DNA of 64,000 bases from Thuidium tamariscinum (lineage: Eukaryota > Streptophyta > Bryopsida > Hypnales > Thuidiaceae), in NCBI GenBank assembly GCA_947034885.2, contig OX344753.2, positions 9,734,001 to 9,798,000 on the forward strand, in the 5' to 3' direction. The notes beneath the pieces are model-generated. The model saw only the letters and a list, made by a program, of their open reading frames with translations. It ran no database searches and had not been told where the DNA came from. Shown one piece after another: positions 34,938 to 47,171 of this stretch. The position numbers and the translations under genes are program-made. The first letter of the stretch is position 1. Each line of letters starts with the position of its first letter.

Positions 34938-37500
34938 GTACCCCCTCAAGCTTTTCGGGGGGCTTGCGTGGTAGTCGCAGTGGACCCTTCGTGGCAGGAG
35001 TCGGGCAGGGTGGCACTCAAAAATTCTTGTGAGGACAAGTCTCCTACCAGTCAGCCAGGCCTTAAAGAACCGAAGGCATTCCTCCCTCTCCCGCCTACGT
35101 GCTGTAGATCTAATTTTCTCGCGTCAACTTCCTCGTCGCCTTTGTGCTCGTCGTCTCCCTCGTCTCCCTCGTCGTTGTGTGCAAAGCTTCTTGTGTTAAA
35201 CAGTTTTGTCTTTGTCCGTGCTAGGACGTTGTTCATTTGATTTCCTTTTCCAGCCTTGAGGACTTCATACTTCTTATTATTGTAAAGTAACTACATGCGC
35301 AAAGTCTCACTCATACCCACAATTATTGAGATTTATGGAATTCATGATCCATCATGCTAAATCCTAATAGGTGCTCTTAACCCCTGAAGGTTTTTGACTA
35401 TGTTTTCACCAAAAATGCTCCAAAACTGCCATTTCTAATACAAGTGCAATTGTTTTCTTAAAACACATTTTTGACTCATGTAACTGTAGGATCTTGTATT
35501 AAGGTGGTTTGTAAACATGTGGAAAAAATTTCAGAAATTTCCACTGTGTAGATTGCAAGATATAAGCATTTGAATTGACAAAAATTGTTTTTTTATCCTT
35601 GCAAAAATTCGGGCAGCTGCACTTCACAAGGTCACATTTGTGTGAAAAAAAATTCAAAATGGTGGTTACTCATTGAATTCATATTTCAATGCAAGTTGGC
35701 TACATTCTCAAAAAATTTCAAACCATTTGGAATTGTACAACATATAGGAAAAAATAAGTAAGTAGAAAGAAGTAAAAAATGAGCCAAAATACCAAATTGT
35801 GAACATTTTATTTATGGAATTGAAAATTTTCAATCCCAATGGTTAAAATGTTGTAATAAACAATCTACACCTTCTGTTTTTTATTTTTTTCCAAAAATAT
35901 GAAAAATTGAATTAAATGAAGAATTTCAAACTTTTTTTGTACTGTAGAGATTCAATAACTGGCCTCAAACTACCCCAAACTCAAAATCTTTATGACTTTT
36001 GACTCATTGATCGGAATGGATTGATTCAAAGCTTCCCTTGTCTGTATAAACCTAAAGAACCAATTTGAAATTTCACTTTTTAAAAAAAAGTTTTTTTTGA
36101 AGAAGTTTTTTCAGCTGCCCGGGCTGCCCGCCAAGTAAAGAAAACAACATATCCTGCCATAACTTTTAAACCGTGAAGCCAGAAGTTATGAAAATTGTCG
36201 GGCCTTAAAGCTACTCCTTGGGCACACATTGTATCAAAATTTCAAAGAAAAAACAAAAAACAAAACTCCATCTGTAGTGAGCTGCCCAAAAAATTTATAA
36301 TCTCAAAAAACATTGTTCAGGGCTTTAGGGGTTAAATTGGGTCACTACAGAAACAAAAAGATGGAGGTTATGAAATTCTCTCTTCACAATGATCATAATG
36401 TTCTTTAATATAAACGGGAGCATCTATCTCGTCACTGAGGAGAAGATTTTAAGAATGGAAAGTCTCTACTCATGATCAATGTCGATGAACTAACTTGTGA
36501 TCTCCAGTTCTCCATTGTTGGAGTTACAATGCATATTGTAGCTTTGGAATCTCCATTCTTGAAATGACGATGTGTATCATAGCACTGGGATCTCCATGCT
36601 TGAAATCACAAATTTTATTATAGCTCATCAGAAGCACATTTCTAACACTTTCTGATGAGATCAATGACACGCAACATTTGTTTAAGAATTGAGTGTGAAC
36701 TTCAATTTGAAAATCGGAGTGCAAAATGTTCTCAGTTTAAATACACTCAGAAGTCGTCTAGATAGCTGTGAATAATTTCAGAGCTAACAATTAATTGAGT
36801 GGCAAGCCTTAGCTAGCGATAACTCGATCGACCGGCCTCCTCCGATCCGTCTCCGATCTAGAATTCTTGGGCATGCAGATGCTTGGTAGCTACCTCAAAT
36901 CGGAGATTATATTTGCTTCGATCTGATTGATGAAATTATATTCTACACGGTTCTGAGCGAGCAAGGATGATTGCAATCGATGTGATCGATGAAGCTAACT
37001 TCGTCGTAATGTCGATCAAAGAAAAGCTCTGCCACCCGCTTGGATTCACGAATTGAAGCTGGACTGATTTTGGAAATGGTCGGGGCTTGCCTGTTAATTG
37101 GGGTGCGGCAGGGACGGACTAAGGTTAGACTGGCGCTGCAGGGGTAACATTTGCTTAAGAATTGATTTTTCTGCTCTGTGTCTACCTCTTGCAAAAATTG
37201 CAAGACAGAGTTACACAAACAACGACCCAGCACGGACAAAAACAAGAAGCTTTGCACACAACGACGAGGGAGACGAGGGAGATGACAAGCACAAAGGCGA
37301 CGAGGAAGTTGACGCGAGAAAATTGGATCTGCAACACGCAGGCGGGATAGGGAGGAATGCCTTCGGTTCTGTAGGGCCTGGCTGACTGGTGGGAGACTTG
37401 CCCTCGCAAGAATTTTTGAGTGCCACCCTGCCCGACTCCTGCACGAAGGGCCCACTGCGACTGCCACGCAAGCCCCCCGAAAAGCTCGAGGGGTAGATGC
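34938..37500. mobile_element. Long-TIR element (about 290-bp inverted ends) abutting TAF1C
   Basis: 'ACCCCCTCAAGCTTTTCGGG' at 34938 and the following roughly 290 bp reappear inverted at 37500-37205 ('CCCGAAAAGCTCGAGGGGTA'). The arms stay nearly identical through 'GGCAGGGTGGCACTCAAAAA', 'GAAGGCATTCCTCCCT', 'CGCGTCAACTTCCTCGTCGCC' (split at CGCGTCAACTTCC/TCGTCGCC) and the GACGAGGGA repeats. The interior, about 2 kb, holds a separate TTAA-flanked element and no transposase. Long near-identical TIRs suggest a Mutator-like or other long-TIR DNA element. I could not find a convincing target duplication. The right end lies about 90 bp from the telo-boxes of the TAF1C leader. Confidence 0.7.
35377..36335. 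mobile_element. TTAA-flanked piggyBac-like non-autonomous element
   Basis: TTAA at 35377-35380 is followed by CCCCTGAAGG, and CTTTAGGGG precedes TTAA at 36332-36335. The body aligns, inverted, with the element at 45705-47295 (for example 'TTCGGGCAGCTGCACTTC' against 'GAAGTGCAGCTGCCCGGA'). TTAA target duplications with CCC/GGG termini are the signature of piggyBac-type transposons. No transposase is present, so it would need one supplied elsewhere. Confidence 0.65.
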
Positions 37501-37589
37501 CGGAAGCCGCAAAAGCAAATTTTCATTCAGTGAGAGCTGGCGGGGTTCAATGGACAACCCCCGTTCACACGGAGCGCTTTAGGTTTTGC

Positions 37590-37604
37590 TAGGGTTTAGG
37601 GTTT
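37590..37604 (+). promoter_or_regulatory. Double telo-box in the TAF1C leader
   Basis: TAGGGTTTAGGGTTT gives two overlapping telo-boxes (AAACCCTA on the other strand) about 240 bp upstream of the candidate TAF1C start codon. In plants telo-boxes near the transcription start are common on ribosomal-protein and ribosome-biogenesis genes. That suits a polymerase I factor. The role here is inferred. Confidence 0.5.
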
Positions 37605-37840
37605 ATGGACGCTTCGTGGTTTACGTCACTGTCTTGGTTTCTGGACAATCTGATTCATTACTATGTCGTTTTGATTTCCTTTTCGTTTTGATTTCCACAT
37701 CCTGGCGTGTACTATCGGAGATCCTGAAACGAATCGATGCAGAACAGTCCTGGCATCATTCGGCCAAGGACGGAGATGGATTGGCTTTGTATTGTGGAGG
37801 ATTTTCGGGACTTGTGGATCACCTTGTAGAGTTCACAGAG

Positions 37841-40800
37841 ATGGAGCCGTGGCCGGGCGGAGGAGGAGCGCCCTGGTGTATTGGCTCCGTGTTTCCGACT
37901 CCGCAGCTTCTCACTGGTGCCGCTGCAATTCCATGTGAGCGAACCCCTTTTTGGGTAAATTTTGATCATTCTAGCTTTGCGATCATGAAGTGTTGTTTTT
38001 TGAGCATTTTTGACCTCTTCAATGTGCTGCAGTGGGACCGCTGATGTTCGATGGAAATGGAATGCCGCAGCGCCTTCTCTCTACGGGTAGCCCTCTCCCG
38101 CCGTTTGAAAGCTTCATGCCAAGCGTTTCTGAGGTGAATTGTATGCCGTGTTTTAAAGCAAACTCTTTGAACTCTATGCATCGATGGTTTTTTATTGAAG
38201 CGGCATATTCCAATGCTCAGCTAGCGTTTCAATGCAATATTGAATTCACTTCACAAAGAAACTCTTTACAGCATCAAATAGAGGAGGTTCTGTTGCTCTT
38301 AGGAGGTGCTTACGTTCTTGTAGTTTCTTAAGAGGAGCGCCTGCAAGAGGACACTGTATCAATTTAGAGGCTACATATTCTGATGCTTAGCTAGTGCTTG
38401 AAATTATTCTCTCCTCTTTTGGAATTCAGTTTGAAACGTGATTGATTGCAGCAAAAAGAAGAGTTTCTGTCATTTCCAGGGGATGCGTACGTTCCTGAAG
38501 ACTTGTTGGAAGAGCACCTTCAAGAGGACACTGTATTAAGGAAGGCCTTCAGTGCCTACAGTTCTCAAATTCTTGGCAACCGCTTGCAGATTGTGGAGGT
38601 ATTTATTGTTTGCCTTCAGAATTAGCTGTCGCCCTATGTCTCTGGCGGTGAGGTGCATCTGGCTTGTGACTTGAAGTGATCATATCTTGATCACTTTTAG
38701 TTTCTGAAGTTCTTCATGCGGGGTGCGTGTATTGCCAGTGCAGAGATGGAGATTATGCGTTATTTTTTCCTACAGGTAATAACGTGGACCACATAGGCGG
38801 TGCGCTCTGCTCTAGGGACACAGTCAAAAAGTGGCATGTGTCTACCAATGCTGCCTGTCATCATTCCCTACAGAACACTTCTATTCCTCTGCGGCAAACT
38901 ATATTTCAGGTATTCATGCTAGTCGCTACACGAATACACGCTGCAAGCAATACATGTTAAGATGCTAACGGGCAGTATCTAGGTGGTTGTATCTGTTGGT
39001 AAGATCGTGGCTATTGTCGCACACCTGGGGCTCTTTGGCCGTATATGTTCCTTGAATCATGAAATATGCTGCAGGAAGCATGCACAATAATCCGTTGATA
39101 CAGAATTGAGGCATGCTTAACAGGGAAATTATTTGCACGAGACCGCTCTCTATAGCAAGTAGATAGCCGACTCAATTCTGACTATCTGGATCTTTCCTAC
39201 TCTTGAATTTTGAGGTGGTGTTATTATATAGCTTCCCTTGACAGCCATTCAAACTTATTTACTTACGTTTGCAGCTCTCAGCAGTCAGAAAAGATTCGTG
39301 GGATCCTGATGGTGGTTTTCTGGTAGCGGCGCGCTCATGGTACAAGGTGCAATTTCTTCAAGCAAATCAAGAGGTACTCTTAGTGAAATCCCTTGGCTAT
39401 ACTAATGACTAGTGTAGGCTTAAGTGTTGTAGGAAGGATTTTATCTACCTACATGATTTCAACGTTGCTTTCAATCAGACAACCGTATTATAACTGGATT
39501 TAGCTTTTCAACGTAAGCGTGAATTCGATAGGGTTTATTCTAGCGTTGAGATATCCTTCAGAGGTTCTAGCAAGGTGAGATGTCGCCTTGTTATCACACG
39601 GCCATACTGGTCAGGCGTATGCACTTACGGTTTTATTCAACAAGAGAAAGTTCGACACTACCATGCATGCTTGCTTTAGGATTTCTATTATGGTGAATTC
39701 TGATGAATGAGGAGTGTCACTGTTATTACAAACACATCCCTATTTAGGGTTTCTAAATTTTTTAAATCTTGTTACAGGGATCAGAGATCAAATTTGCACT
39801 TCCCACGGCAGCCAGTTTTGGAAAATATGTGTCACATGTAATCCTTCCAACCTGCCCGTTCTGCAACATGTTTATTGCTTGTGACGTTTGCTGTCAGTGT
39901 TACAGGATCGCTATGAGCTGAGTCAGACGCTTTCGGTTACCTCACCACTGCAAGCCTAGTTGACCTCTCCATCTCATTTGAAGGTCCTTAGTGTTTGAGC
40001 TAGAAATGTGCCCCTCTTAACAACAAGTTTGCAGTGTCCTCCTGGAACTGGAGGATTATCGAGTGTCTTGTCACTCAAACCTAGAATCACATCGAGTATC
40101 CTAACACTCATGTAATTTTTTTTGGTAGGTAGCTTGGAATCAACATATTCAAGGTGAAGCAGCTGTGGTTCTGGAATCCGGAGAAGTTCTTTTATTTGAC
40201 CTCCAGCGTGGTTGGTCTACCAATAATCTGAATGCTGAAGCATCATATAATATTCCCCAACCATTAAACTCGTCGACTTCATTTTCTGTTCAGACGAGAC
40301 GGATCAGCAAACTGAGACCCAAAATAGCAATGCAAAAGAAAAGAATGAAACCTCATCCAGTCAGTAATCCATTTGAGTGGCGGCAGTGCGAGTATGCATG
40401 GCATCCAAAGATACTTCTATTGGCTGGGACGAGAGAAGTATCTCTCCTGGACTTCAGGGTCAAGAATGGGACTCCAGCAGATCAGTCCGGGGGTTCGTCT
40501 ACAAGTACAGAACATCTAATCCAAAACTTTAATACGTCTGTTGTAGCAAGAATTCCAGGGCTTGGTCGCACAGCAGGCTACTTGAATCGTGCAGGTGCCG
40601 ATGAAGTTGTTTTATCATTCGCACGAGCTGTTTACGATGGTTCGTACGAGTTTTGTATCTCAACAAAAAAGCATGTGATATTGTTTGATACCCGTCAACC
40701 GCAGACCCCACTCTTGCAGGTACTCAAGTATCCCTGGAACATCTGTTGAAATTCGCGGAACACTTATTTTCATTTTCATCAAAGCGGATATATTTGATTC

Positions 40801-43711
40801 TGACCCTAGGGTTTTGGTGGGATGATGTGTTCTGTATTTCAGTGGCTTCATGGTATGGAAGCCGAACCTCCTAGTGTTCTTACTATGTGTCCTATTCCTT
40901 CAACAAGCCAAGAGGATTCAGTAACACCTTCTGATAAAGGTAGCTTTTTAAGTCTTTTGTCTCAGCATACGTCCTACTCTTTTTTCCCTTTAAGGTTTTC
41001 GTTCTACAAGAACGTATTTTGCTTTCCTTATATTTTCTAGTACTCTGTTTGAAGGACTCATGGATTTATATACTCTCCCTGTGGATAGTATAGCAAAATG
41101 AAGATTTAACCCTATTCGTCACTTGTAAGTTTACTGCGTTGTTGTTTGAATTTAGTACTCATTCTTTTGTCCTCGCTTGTTGCTCAGGAAAGGTCATACT
41201 GGCGGCCTCCTTTCATTCTGGTAATATACAGGCTTTCTGCTACGGCCCTCACCCGACACCCAGCTTACCCCCTCCAACCAGTCTGGTATCAACATCAAAG
41301 CCTTCTCACCTAGATGACAGGATTTATGCCTGGGGCCTTCCATCCAAAGTTGTAGCCCCTCAAGGAAGCCGGAACAGTTGGGCTACTATTTTAGACTCTA
41401 GTATGAATTTTTTCCAACAAGACACCAGCAAAGCATATTCCTCAAAGAAAATGTGGGACCGCCTTTCTGGTCTCGTGCTCCTTCCCCAGAGTTGTCAAAA
41501 TACGTGTAGAGTGGAGGCAGAAGACCTTCGGCGTAATTGCCGCGGGTTTTCTCTAATGCAGCTGACTGGTGAGGGTGATATCCTCGCACAGCAGTTCCAA
41601 GCAGCAGACAGGCTTCGTAGTGCCGGTTCGCAACCATCTCCGATGCGAAGCTCCAATGCAGATCCAACTGGTACATGTTACAGTATGTGACAAGATCAAT
41701 AGAAATAATGAAGGTTTTATTTGCAGGTTCCAAGGTCAAACTTCTGTAATCGTTGTTTCTGTTTCAGTTTTGTTTTTTCTAAGGCATCCCTGATTTGATG
41801 AAACAGGCATCAAGAAAAAATCCAAGAGATACAAAATCACCAAGCTTGAATGCTTTCTCAACTGTATCCTTAAATTTACAGTCTACAAGTGGGACAAGGT
41901 GTTTTGAAAAGTCCTTCGACTGTTCAGTGCTGTTCTTCATTGTCGCTTCCACTTTCCTTCATTGAGGTGGATGACGGAATAGCTGTGAACCTGACCAGGA
42001 TTCTAGGGCTGGATATCGTGTTTGAATTCTGTCTTTCTCATTCTTAAGCTTTGGTGTCTGTGTACTAATGGCTAGTGACGCATCAGATCCTATGTCGGCA
42101 AAGTATTCTCTTAGGTTCAGTGGAGATGTGAATCATATCTAGTTGATCTGCAATATTCCACCTCCTTGTCCGATTTGCTATGTTTCAAACATCATGGGTT
42201 TTACCTTCTATCTGTTGAGCAGATATCAGGAATGGGTCCGGGCTTCCTCGGTCCAGTGACCCAAAAGCTTCCAAGAACAACCATGAGCCTGATGATGTAA
42301 CCATGGAGTCTGGTCTTGCGTCGGAAGACCAATGTGCCCTTGTACCATGGAGTCCCCTCAACCAACGATTATCCAAGGCTGGGAAGCCAGGTTTTCTCCT
42401 CAAGTTGCATGAGGATTCTAACCAAGAGAAAGTCATGGCACTGGTGGCGGAAGCTCTGCAGCAAATGAATGTTCCTCTTAGTGAGTATCCTTTTTTAAGT
42501 GACTGGCAAGGCAAAGCATAAGCTTCTAGTGAAAATTGTAGTGGGAGTTCATTTATCTTACTATTGCTTCAATCGATTGTTTGCAATACTGCTGATTTAA
42601 ACAATGGTTTATACGGAGTTTTTGGTTAGCACTTAACCACCGGCCAGATACGAAATTGCCCATATCGTGCTGCGAAGATATTTACCAGCTGGTCTGGGGA
42701 AGCTGGCTGCGGGCATGCCGGCAGATGTTCGATTGCATCATCAGCGGAAGTATTTATCGATGTTGCTTACTTCCCAGGCACTCGAGGGTTCTCTTGTTGA
42801 GAATATTAGTCACGAGGAGGATGTACGGTCATCTGAGGGATTAACTGTGCCCCTTCCAGTTTTGCTGGATGGTTTATCATCGGAAGGCAGAAGCAGAATC
42901 CAGCAGGCTAATTTTGGCATGGAAGATACAGAGTTGTTGGTCGTCGCACAAGAATCTTCATCAGCTCGTCGCAGTATAATTCAGGAGGGTTGTGATCATG
43001 TGCGACACGCTTTATGTACTCTTACAACAGAGATGAAGTGCAGAGAACCGGTACTGGATTTATCTTTGGCTGACAGCGTAGAGGCATGGAATAACATCTC
43101 CGTAGGCTCTGGAGGATTTGACACGAGTCATCTTGTTCAGTTCCAAATTTCTGATAGGGAATTGATTCTGCCAGGCTTTCCTGGAAAGCCCATTAGAGGA
43201 CAAGCTTTGAATATGGCCTTTCCAATGATAATTGACGAGATGAATGATGATCTTGGAGGGGGCTTACCTCAAGCTGAAGGAAGACAAACCTCTGTTCTAG
43301 ACAAACATGCTCTCGGCAACTTTTTTGGAACGTTTGCAGATGGTTACCATGGTACTTCTGCACAGAATGTTTTGAAGGATTCACATCTCTGTCCAATCCA
43401 GCTACCCTTCCTTGCATCAAGTGAGCAACATTCTTGCGCTTTCTTTCTGCCTTGGTTGTTTTCCAATCACTCGGGGCACATTTTTGTTCTGTAGTTTTCT
43501 TCTGCCGTTCCTAGCTAATCCCGAAATACGTCCCAAGAAAACAGTGTTCCGGATTGTACACTCTAAAGTTTGCAAATGGCATTCTGCAGGTGAAACAGAG
43601 CAACCTGTAATTGCGACTGGTCTGAGTAGCTTACGCGACCAGTTCAAGCAGTGGCAAGAGACTTTTGTACCATATCAAAATTTTTGTCGGACCAGATTGC
43701 CAAGTCAGTGA
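37841..43711 (+). CDS. TAF1C: TAF1C-like RNA polymerase I initiation factor subunit
   Basis: TAF1C-type subunit of the SL1/TIF-IB factor that recruits RNA polymerase I to rDNA in the nucleolus. Exons: 37841-37934, 38033-38133, 38452-38598, 38739-38909, 39275-39373, 39778-39837, 40129-40719, 40843-40939, 41188-41670, (41727-41734), 41807-41898, 42230-42480, 42689-43420 and 43590-43711. All junctions are in phase if the 8-nt micro-exon is used. Family landmarks from memory of plant homologues: 'IGSVFPTPQLL', 'GPLMFDGN', 'YALFFPTGNNVDHIG' (41 residues after LLEEH), 'CEYAWHPKILLLAG', 'VILFDTRQPQTPLLQWLHGM' and the end 'RDQFKQWQETFVPYQNFC'. The middle forms WD-like repeats. ATG 37841 is the only in-frame ATG after the telo-boxes. 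The Ser-rich segment 41807-42300 is poorly conserved and least certain. Confidence 0.75.
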
Positions 43712-44305
43712 CGAATGTCACCATGGCTAGGGGGAGGTACATTTCTCCCTGAGATGATCATTATTTATATTTAACCTCGGTGCTCCCTTGTGCTCTAATT
43801 TTGTGAGTCGCTTGGGGGTCGCCTGAGAGTAGAGTTAGATAACCGGGATCTTGTATATGATTTCCTTGCTGGGGATTCAATAGCTTTCAGCAGGGCTGTA
43901 GAGATTTTTCCCACGGATACAGAGGTCAGAGCTCCAATGTGCTCTACACATGTCATATTTTTAACTTAGTTGTTAGTTAAGACTAGGGACTTGTTCATGC
44001 CAAATTCATTATCTTTGAGACCCTCTCATGCATTTGTTCCCTTGCATAGCGAATTTACATCATTCTGGAGGTGTCTTCTAAGAACAGGGCCTTCAGGTGT
44101 AATGAGTCTGGTCAGTCCTGTAGTAATTTCTAATTACTAAAAATAATCCCAATTTTGCAACGTGGTCTATATTTTTTCCGAGTGGTTACTGCAGGAAGTA
44201 GGGGGCAACTTCGAAGTACTAACATTGATATGGTCTTGGACAATATGTTTCTATCAATCAGTCGCTTCATGATTGGCAATTGTGTGATGACATGAACTCG
44301 CTTGA

Positions 44306-44539
44306 ATTTAACCCTGAAACGTCTCAATCCTTTTTTGAATTTATGCACATTTTCGCTTATAGCTTTGGACAGATATATCATTTTCTAGAATTTAATGAAT
44401 TTGGTCATTAAGGAAGGTTGTCTTCTCCTCTAGATTCAAGTGTTACATTTGATAAATGAAAAGTTAATTGGATGAAAGAGTGCCTTGAAGGCCTCTGTTC
44501 ATCGTCTAGAATATGGACATCGGAATGCTTCAGGGTTAA
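44306..44539. mobile_element. TTAA-flanked MITE (CCCTGAAACG ends)
   Basis: TTAA 44306-44309 is followed by CCCTGAAACGTC, and GCTTCAGGG precedes TTAA at 44536-44539, giving 234 bp in all. The interior ('AAGGAAGGTTGTCTT', 'ATTTTCGCTTATAGCTTTG') matches 58410-58623 in inverse orientation. It is a small non-autonomous element of the same terminal type as the larger TTAA elements here. It lies just downstream of TAF1C. Confidence 0.7.
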
Positions 44540-45700
44540 GGGATTCTTCTGTACTCGTTCAGTTCAGTGGAAGGTTTGTTGAAGCTTTTAATTCTTCTCT
44601 TACAGAATAAGCTTAGTGGCATACAAAGGAGTTTTACTCCTGAGAATAGAAGATTCATGTCATGGATATGTTTGATGGTAAAAGAATCAGGAAAGGTTTA
44701 TATCTTTGTATCTATGCATTATTTCAGTGAGCGTAGTCCTTACATAAATCTTGTTTGTATTAACCCTTGAAAGACCATTGGGATCCATATTTATATGACT
44801 TGTATTTTGCCTTACAACTCTTTAATTGTGGATTAACCCTAGAGTTTTGAAAATAACTGTATGCTATCTCTGTATATGAAAACAACTTGTGTTTCTTTTG
44901 TAAAATCTATTATATTAAATACACATTGTCACATCTGAACCCATTATCACACATATGGTCATGTTTTCATCCCAAATATTTCATCTAAAATATTTTTCAT
45001 CCAATCCATTTTCTCCTAAGTTTAGTCAATGTTACACTGCAACAAGTTTGTACTAACTTAAGTACAGAGTAAACACACGTCTTTTCTTGAATCAGAGGGA
45101 ATATAATTTTCAAAGTCATGAACCCAAACAAAACGAGATTAGCCAATAAGTAAGTTACATGTAGATAGCTGCACTATTCACAAAAGGCATAAATATACTC
45201 TTTTATGATTGTCTGTCACAATCTGTACAACAAATTTTTTCCTTGATTTTTTCCACAGAAAGTCCACTGACTGGCCTGCAATAATCAGATTACAACACAT
45301 TCCATCTCATAATTTGATGGACATGGAAATATCCTCTTGAGGCAGTGTTTTTGTGGACTTGAAATAAGTCACATCAAAATGTGGACAAAAAGTCCATTTG
45401 TCACATGGATCTTTTTCATGGAGTCAACTTTTCACCAAATTTAAAACTAATTTCCTCATCTGTAAGTTGAAAAAAGAGAGAAAAAATGTATTCCGGAGTA
45501 TTAAAATTCAAGGTGTAGGCAATTTGGCCCTACTATTGTTGTAACCCCTAATGACCCAAGTGCATGTTTATGATTGTAAACAGTTGTCCTTCTTTTTTGA
45601 TTTGCCCATCCTCAAAAAATATATTTCTTAAAAAAAATTAAGCCCATTGTTAGAAAATACACTACATTTTGAATTCATTGGTGGTAGTTTCATCAATTTT
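44540..45700. other. Intergenic, no supported gene
   Basis: AT-rich sequence without exons. A lone TTAA-CCCTTGAAAGACC end-like phrase lies at about 44760-44775 with no matching partner. Confidence 0.4.
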
Positions 45701-46512
45701 TGAATTAACCCCTAAAGGACCAATGTGCCTTTTTTGGCAACATAGCGATTTTGGGAAGATATGTGTGGCTAGAGATTTCCATATTTTGGAACCAAACTTT
45801 AACAGAAGGTGTGGATGAGGAGTATCTTCAAAGCCCAACAATTTTCGTGACTTTTGACTACATGGTTGAAAAGTTATCGCATAAAATGTTGTTTGTTTCT
45901 CAACTCGGGCAGTTCGGGCAGACCAAAAAAAATCATATTTTTTGGAAACAAAAATTTGAAATTGGTTTTTTAGATTTATATATACATGGAAAGCTTTGAA
46001 TCACTTCATTTGGATTAATGAGTCAAAAGTTATGAAGAATTTTAGTTTGTGGGTAGTTATGGACTCTCTTCTCTAAAATAAACTTTGAAGTCCTTTATTT
46101 TACTCAATTTTCAATATTTTTGAAAAAAATTAAAAAAACATTGGGTGTAGGTTGTTTATTACAACATTTGAACCATTGGAATTGGCATTTTCCAATTCAA
46201 TAAATAAATTGTTACCATTTTTGTATTTTCAATCATTCTCTACTTCGTTCTACTTACTATTTTTTTTGTACATGTTGTACAATTCCAAATGATATGAAAA
46301 TTTTCAAGCATATAGACAACTTGAATTGGAGAATGAATCCTAAGAGTTGCAACCATTTTGGACATTTTTTCATACAAATGTGGCCTTCTGAAGTGCAGCT
46401 GCCCGGATTTTCGCAGTGGAATTAAAAGAAATGATTTTTGTAACTTCAAACACTAATATCTTGCAATCTACATGGTGGAAATTTCTGAAATTTTTTCTAC
46501 ATGTTTCCAAAC

Positions 46513-47171
46513 TACACTAAATAGGGTATTTAGTGTTGGCAACACTATTTGCGAACCATGACACTAAATATCATTTACCCTACTAAAGTAAGTAACACTA
46601 AATGTAATTTCTAACACTAAAAGTACTCTAAAGCAAATCTGAAATATGAAGAGGTTTACATTTAGTGTTAGAAGGTAAAAAGTGACATAAGAGGATTTTC
46701 AGCTGGTTTACAAGATTGCGAGTTCCCAAATGTTGGGAACGCATTGGGAACTCTAGGAACACAGTGCTGATGTGGTAGAGCGACTGCCACATCAGAAAAT
46801 AATAATTATTTTAATTAATTAATATTTTAAAAATATTTTCTTGAAAAATTTATTTATTTTAAAATCATTTTCTTTATTTCTTAAACATTCTGAAATTTTT
46901 TTTTTTTTTTTTTTTAATTTTTTTTTTCAAAATTCAAAAATCCAGACCAGCAGGGGGCTGGTCTGCAGCAATGGGAACAGTTTTTGGGAGCACCCCTGAA
47001 ACAGTCTTCTTCAGGGCCAGAAATCCTCTTATGAGATAACACGAAGGCGGCGCATTGAAGTTTAGCACTACGCTAATCATCCTAAAATTGACATTTAGTG
47101 TAGGATCAAGTAGGGTGGTAATTACACTAAATGTAATCCAACACTAAATACCCTATTTAGTGTAGTGCACT
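46513..47171. mobile_element. Nested inverted-repeat element with CACTA-like ends
   Basis: 'TACACTAAATAGGGTATTTA' at 46512 faces 'TAAATACCCTATTTAGTGTA' ending at about 47164. Many internal CACTAAA/TTTAGTG words form sub-terminal repeats. The equivalent position in the copy at 35 kb (about 35511) lacks it, so that copy serves as an empty site. Ends in CACTA..TAGTG recall CACTA elements. The flanks look like TA..TA rather than a clear 3-bp duplication, so the family is uncertain. Confidence 0.65.
46686..47034. mobile_element. Innermost nested inverted-repeat insertion
   Basis: CATAAGAGGATTTTCAGCTGG at the left (about 46686) faces CCAGAAATCCTCTTATG at the right (ending about 47034), inside the CACTA-like element. 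The interior contains 'GGGAACGCATTGGGAACTC' and a run of about 20 T. It may be a third insertion level or simply inner inverted repeats of the enclosing element. No target duplication was recognised. Confidence 0.45.

Noticed and set aside
37943-38181. Minus-strand frames overlapping TAF1C exon 2
   Set aside because: They are antisense shadows; the plus strand has matching splice sites, phase and family landmarks.
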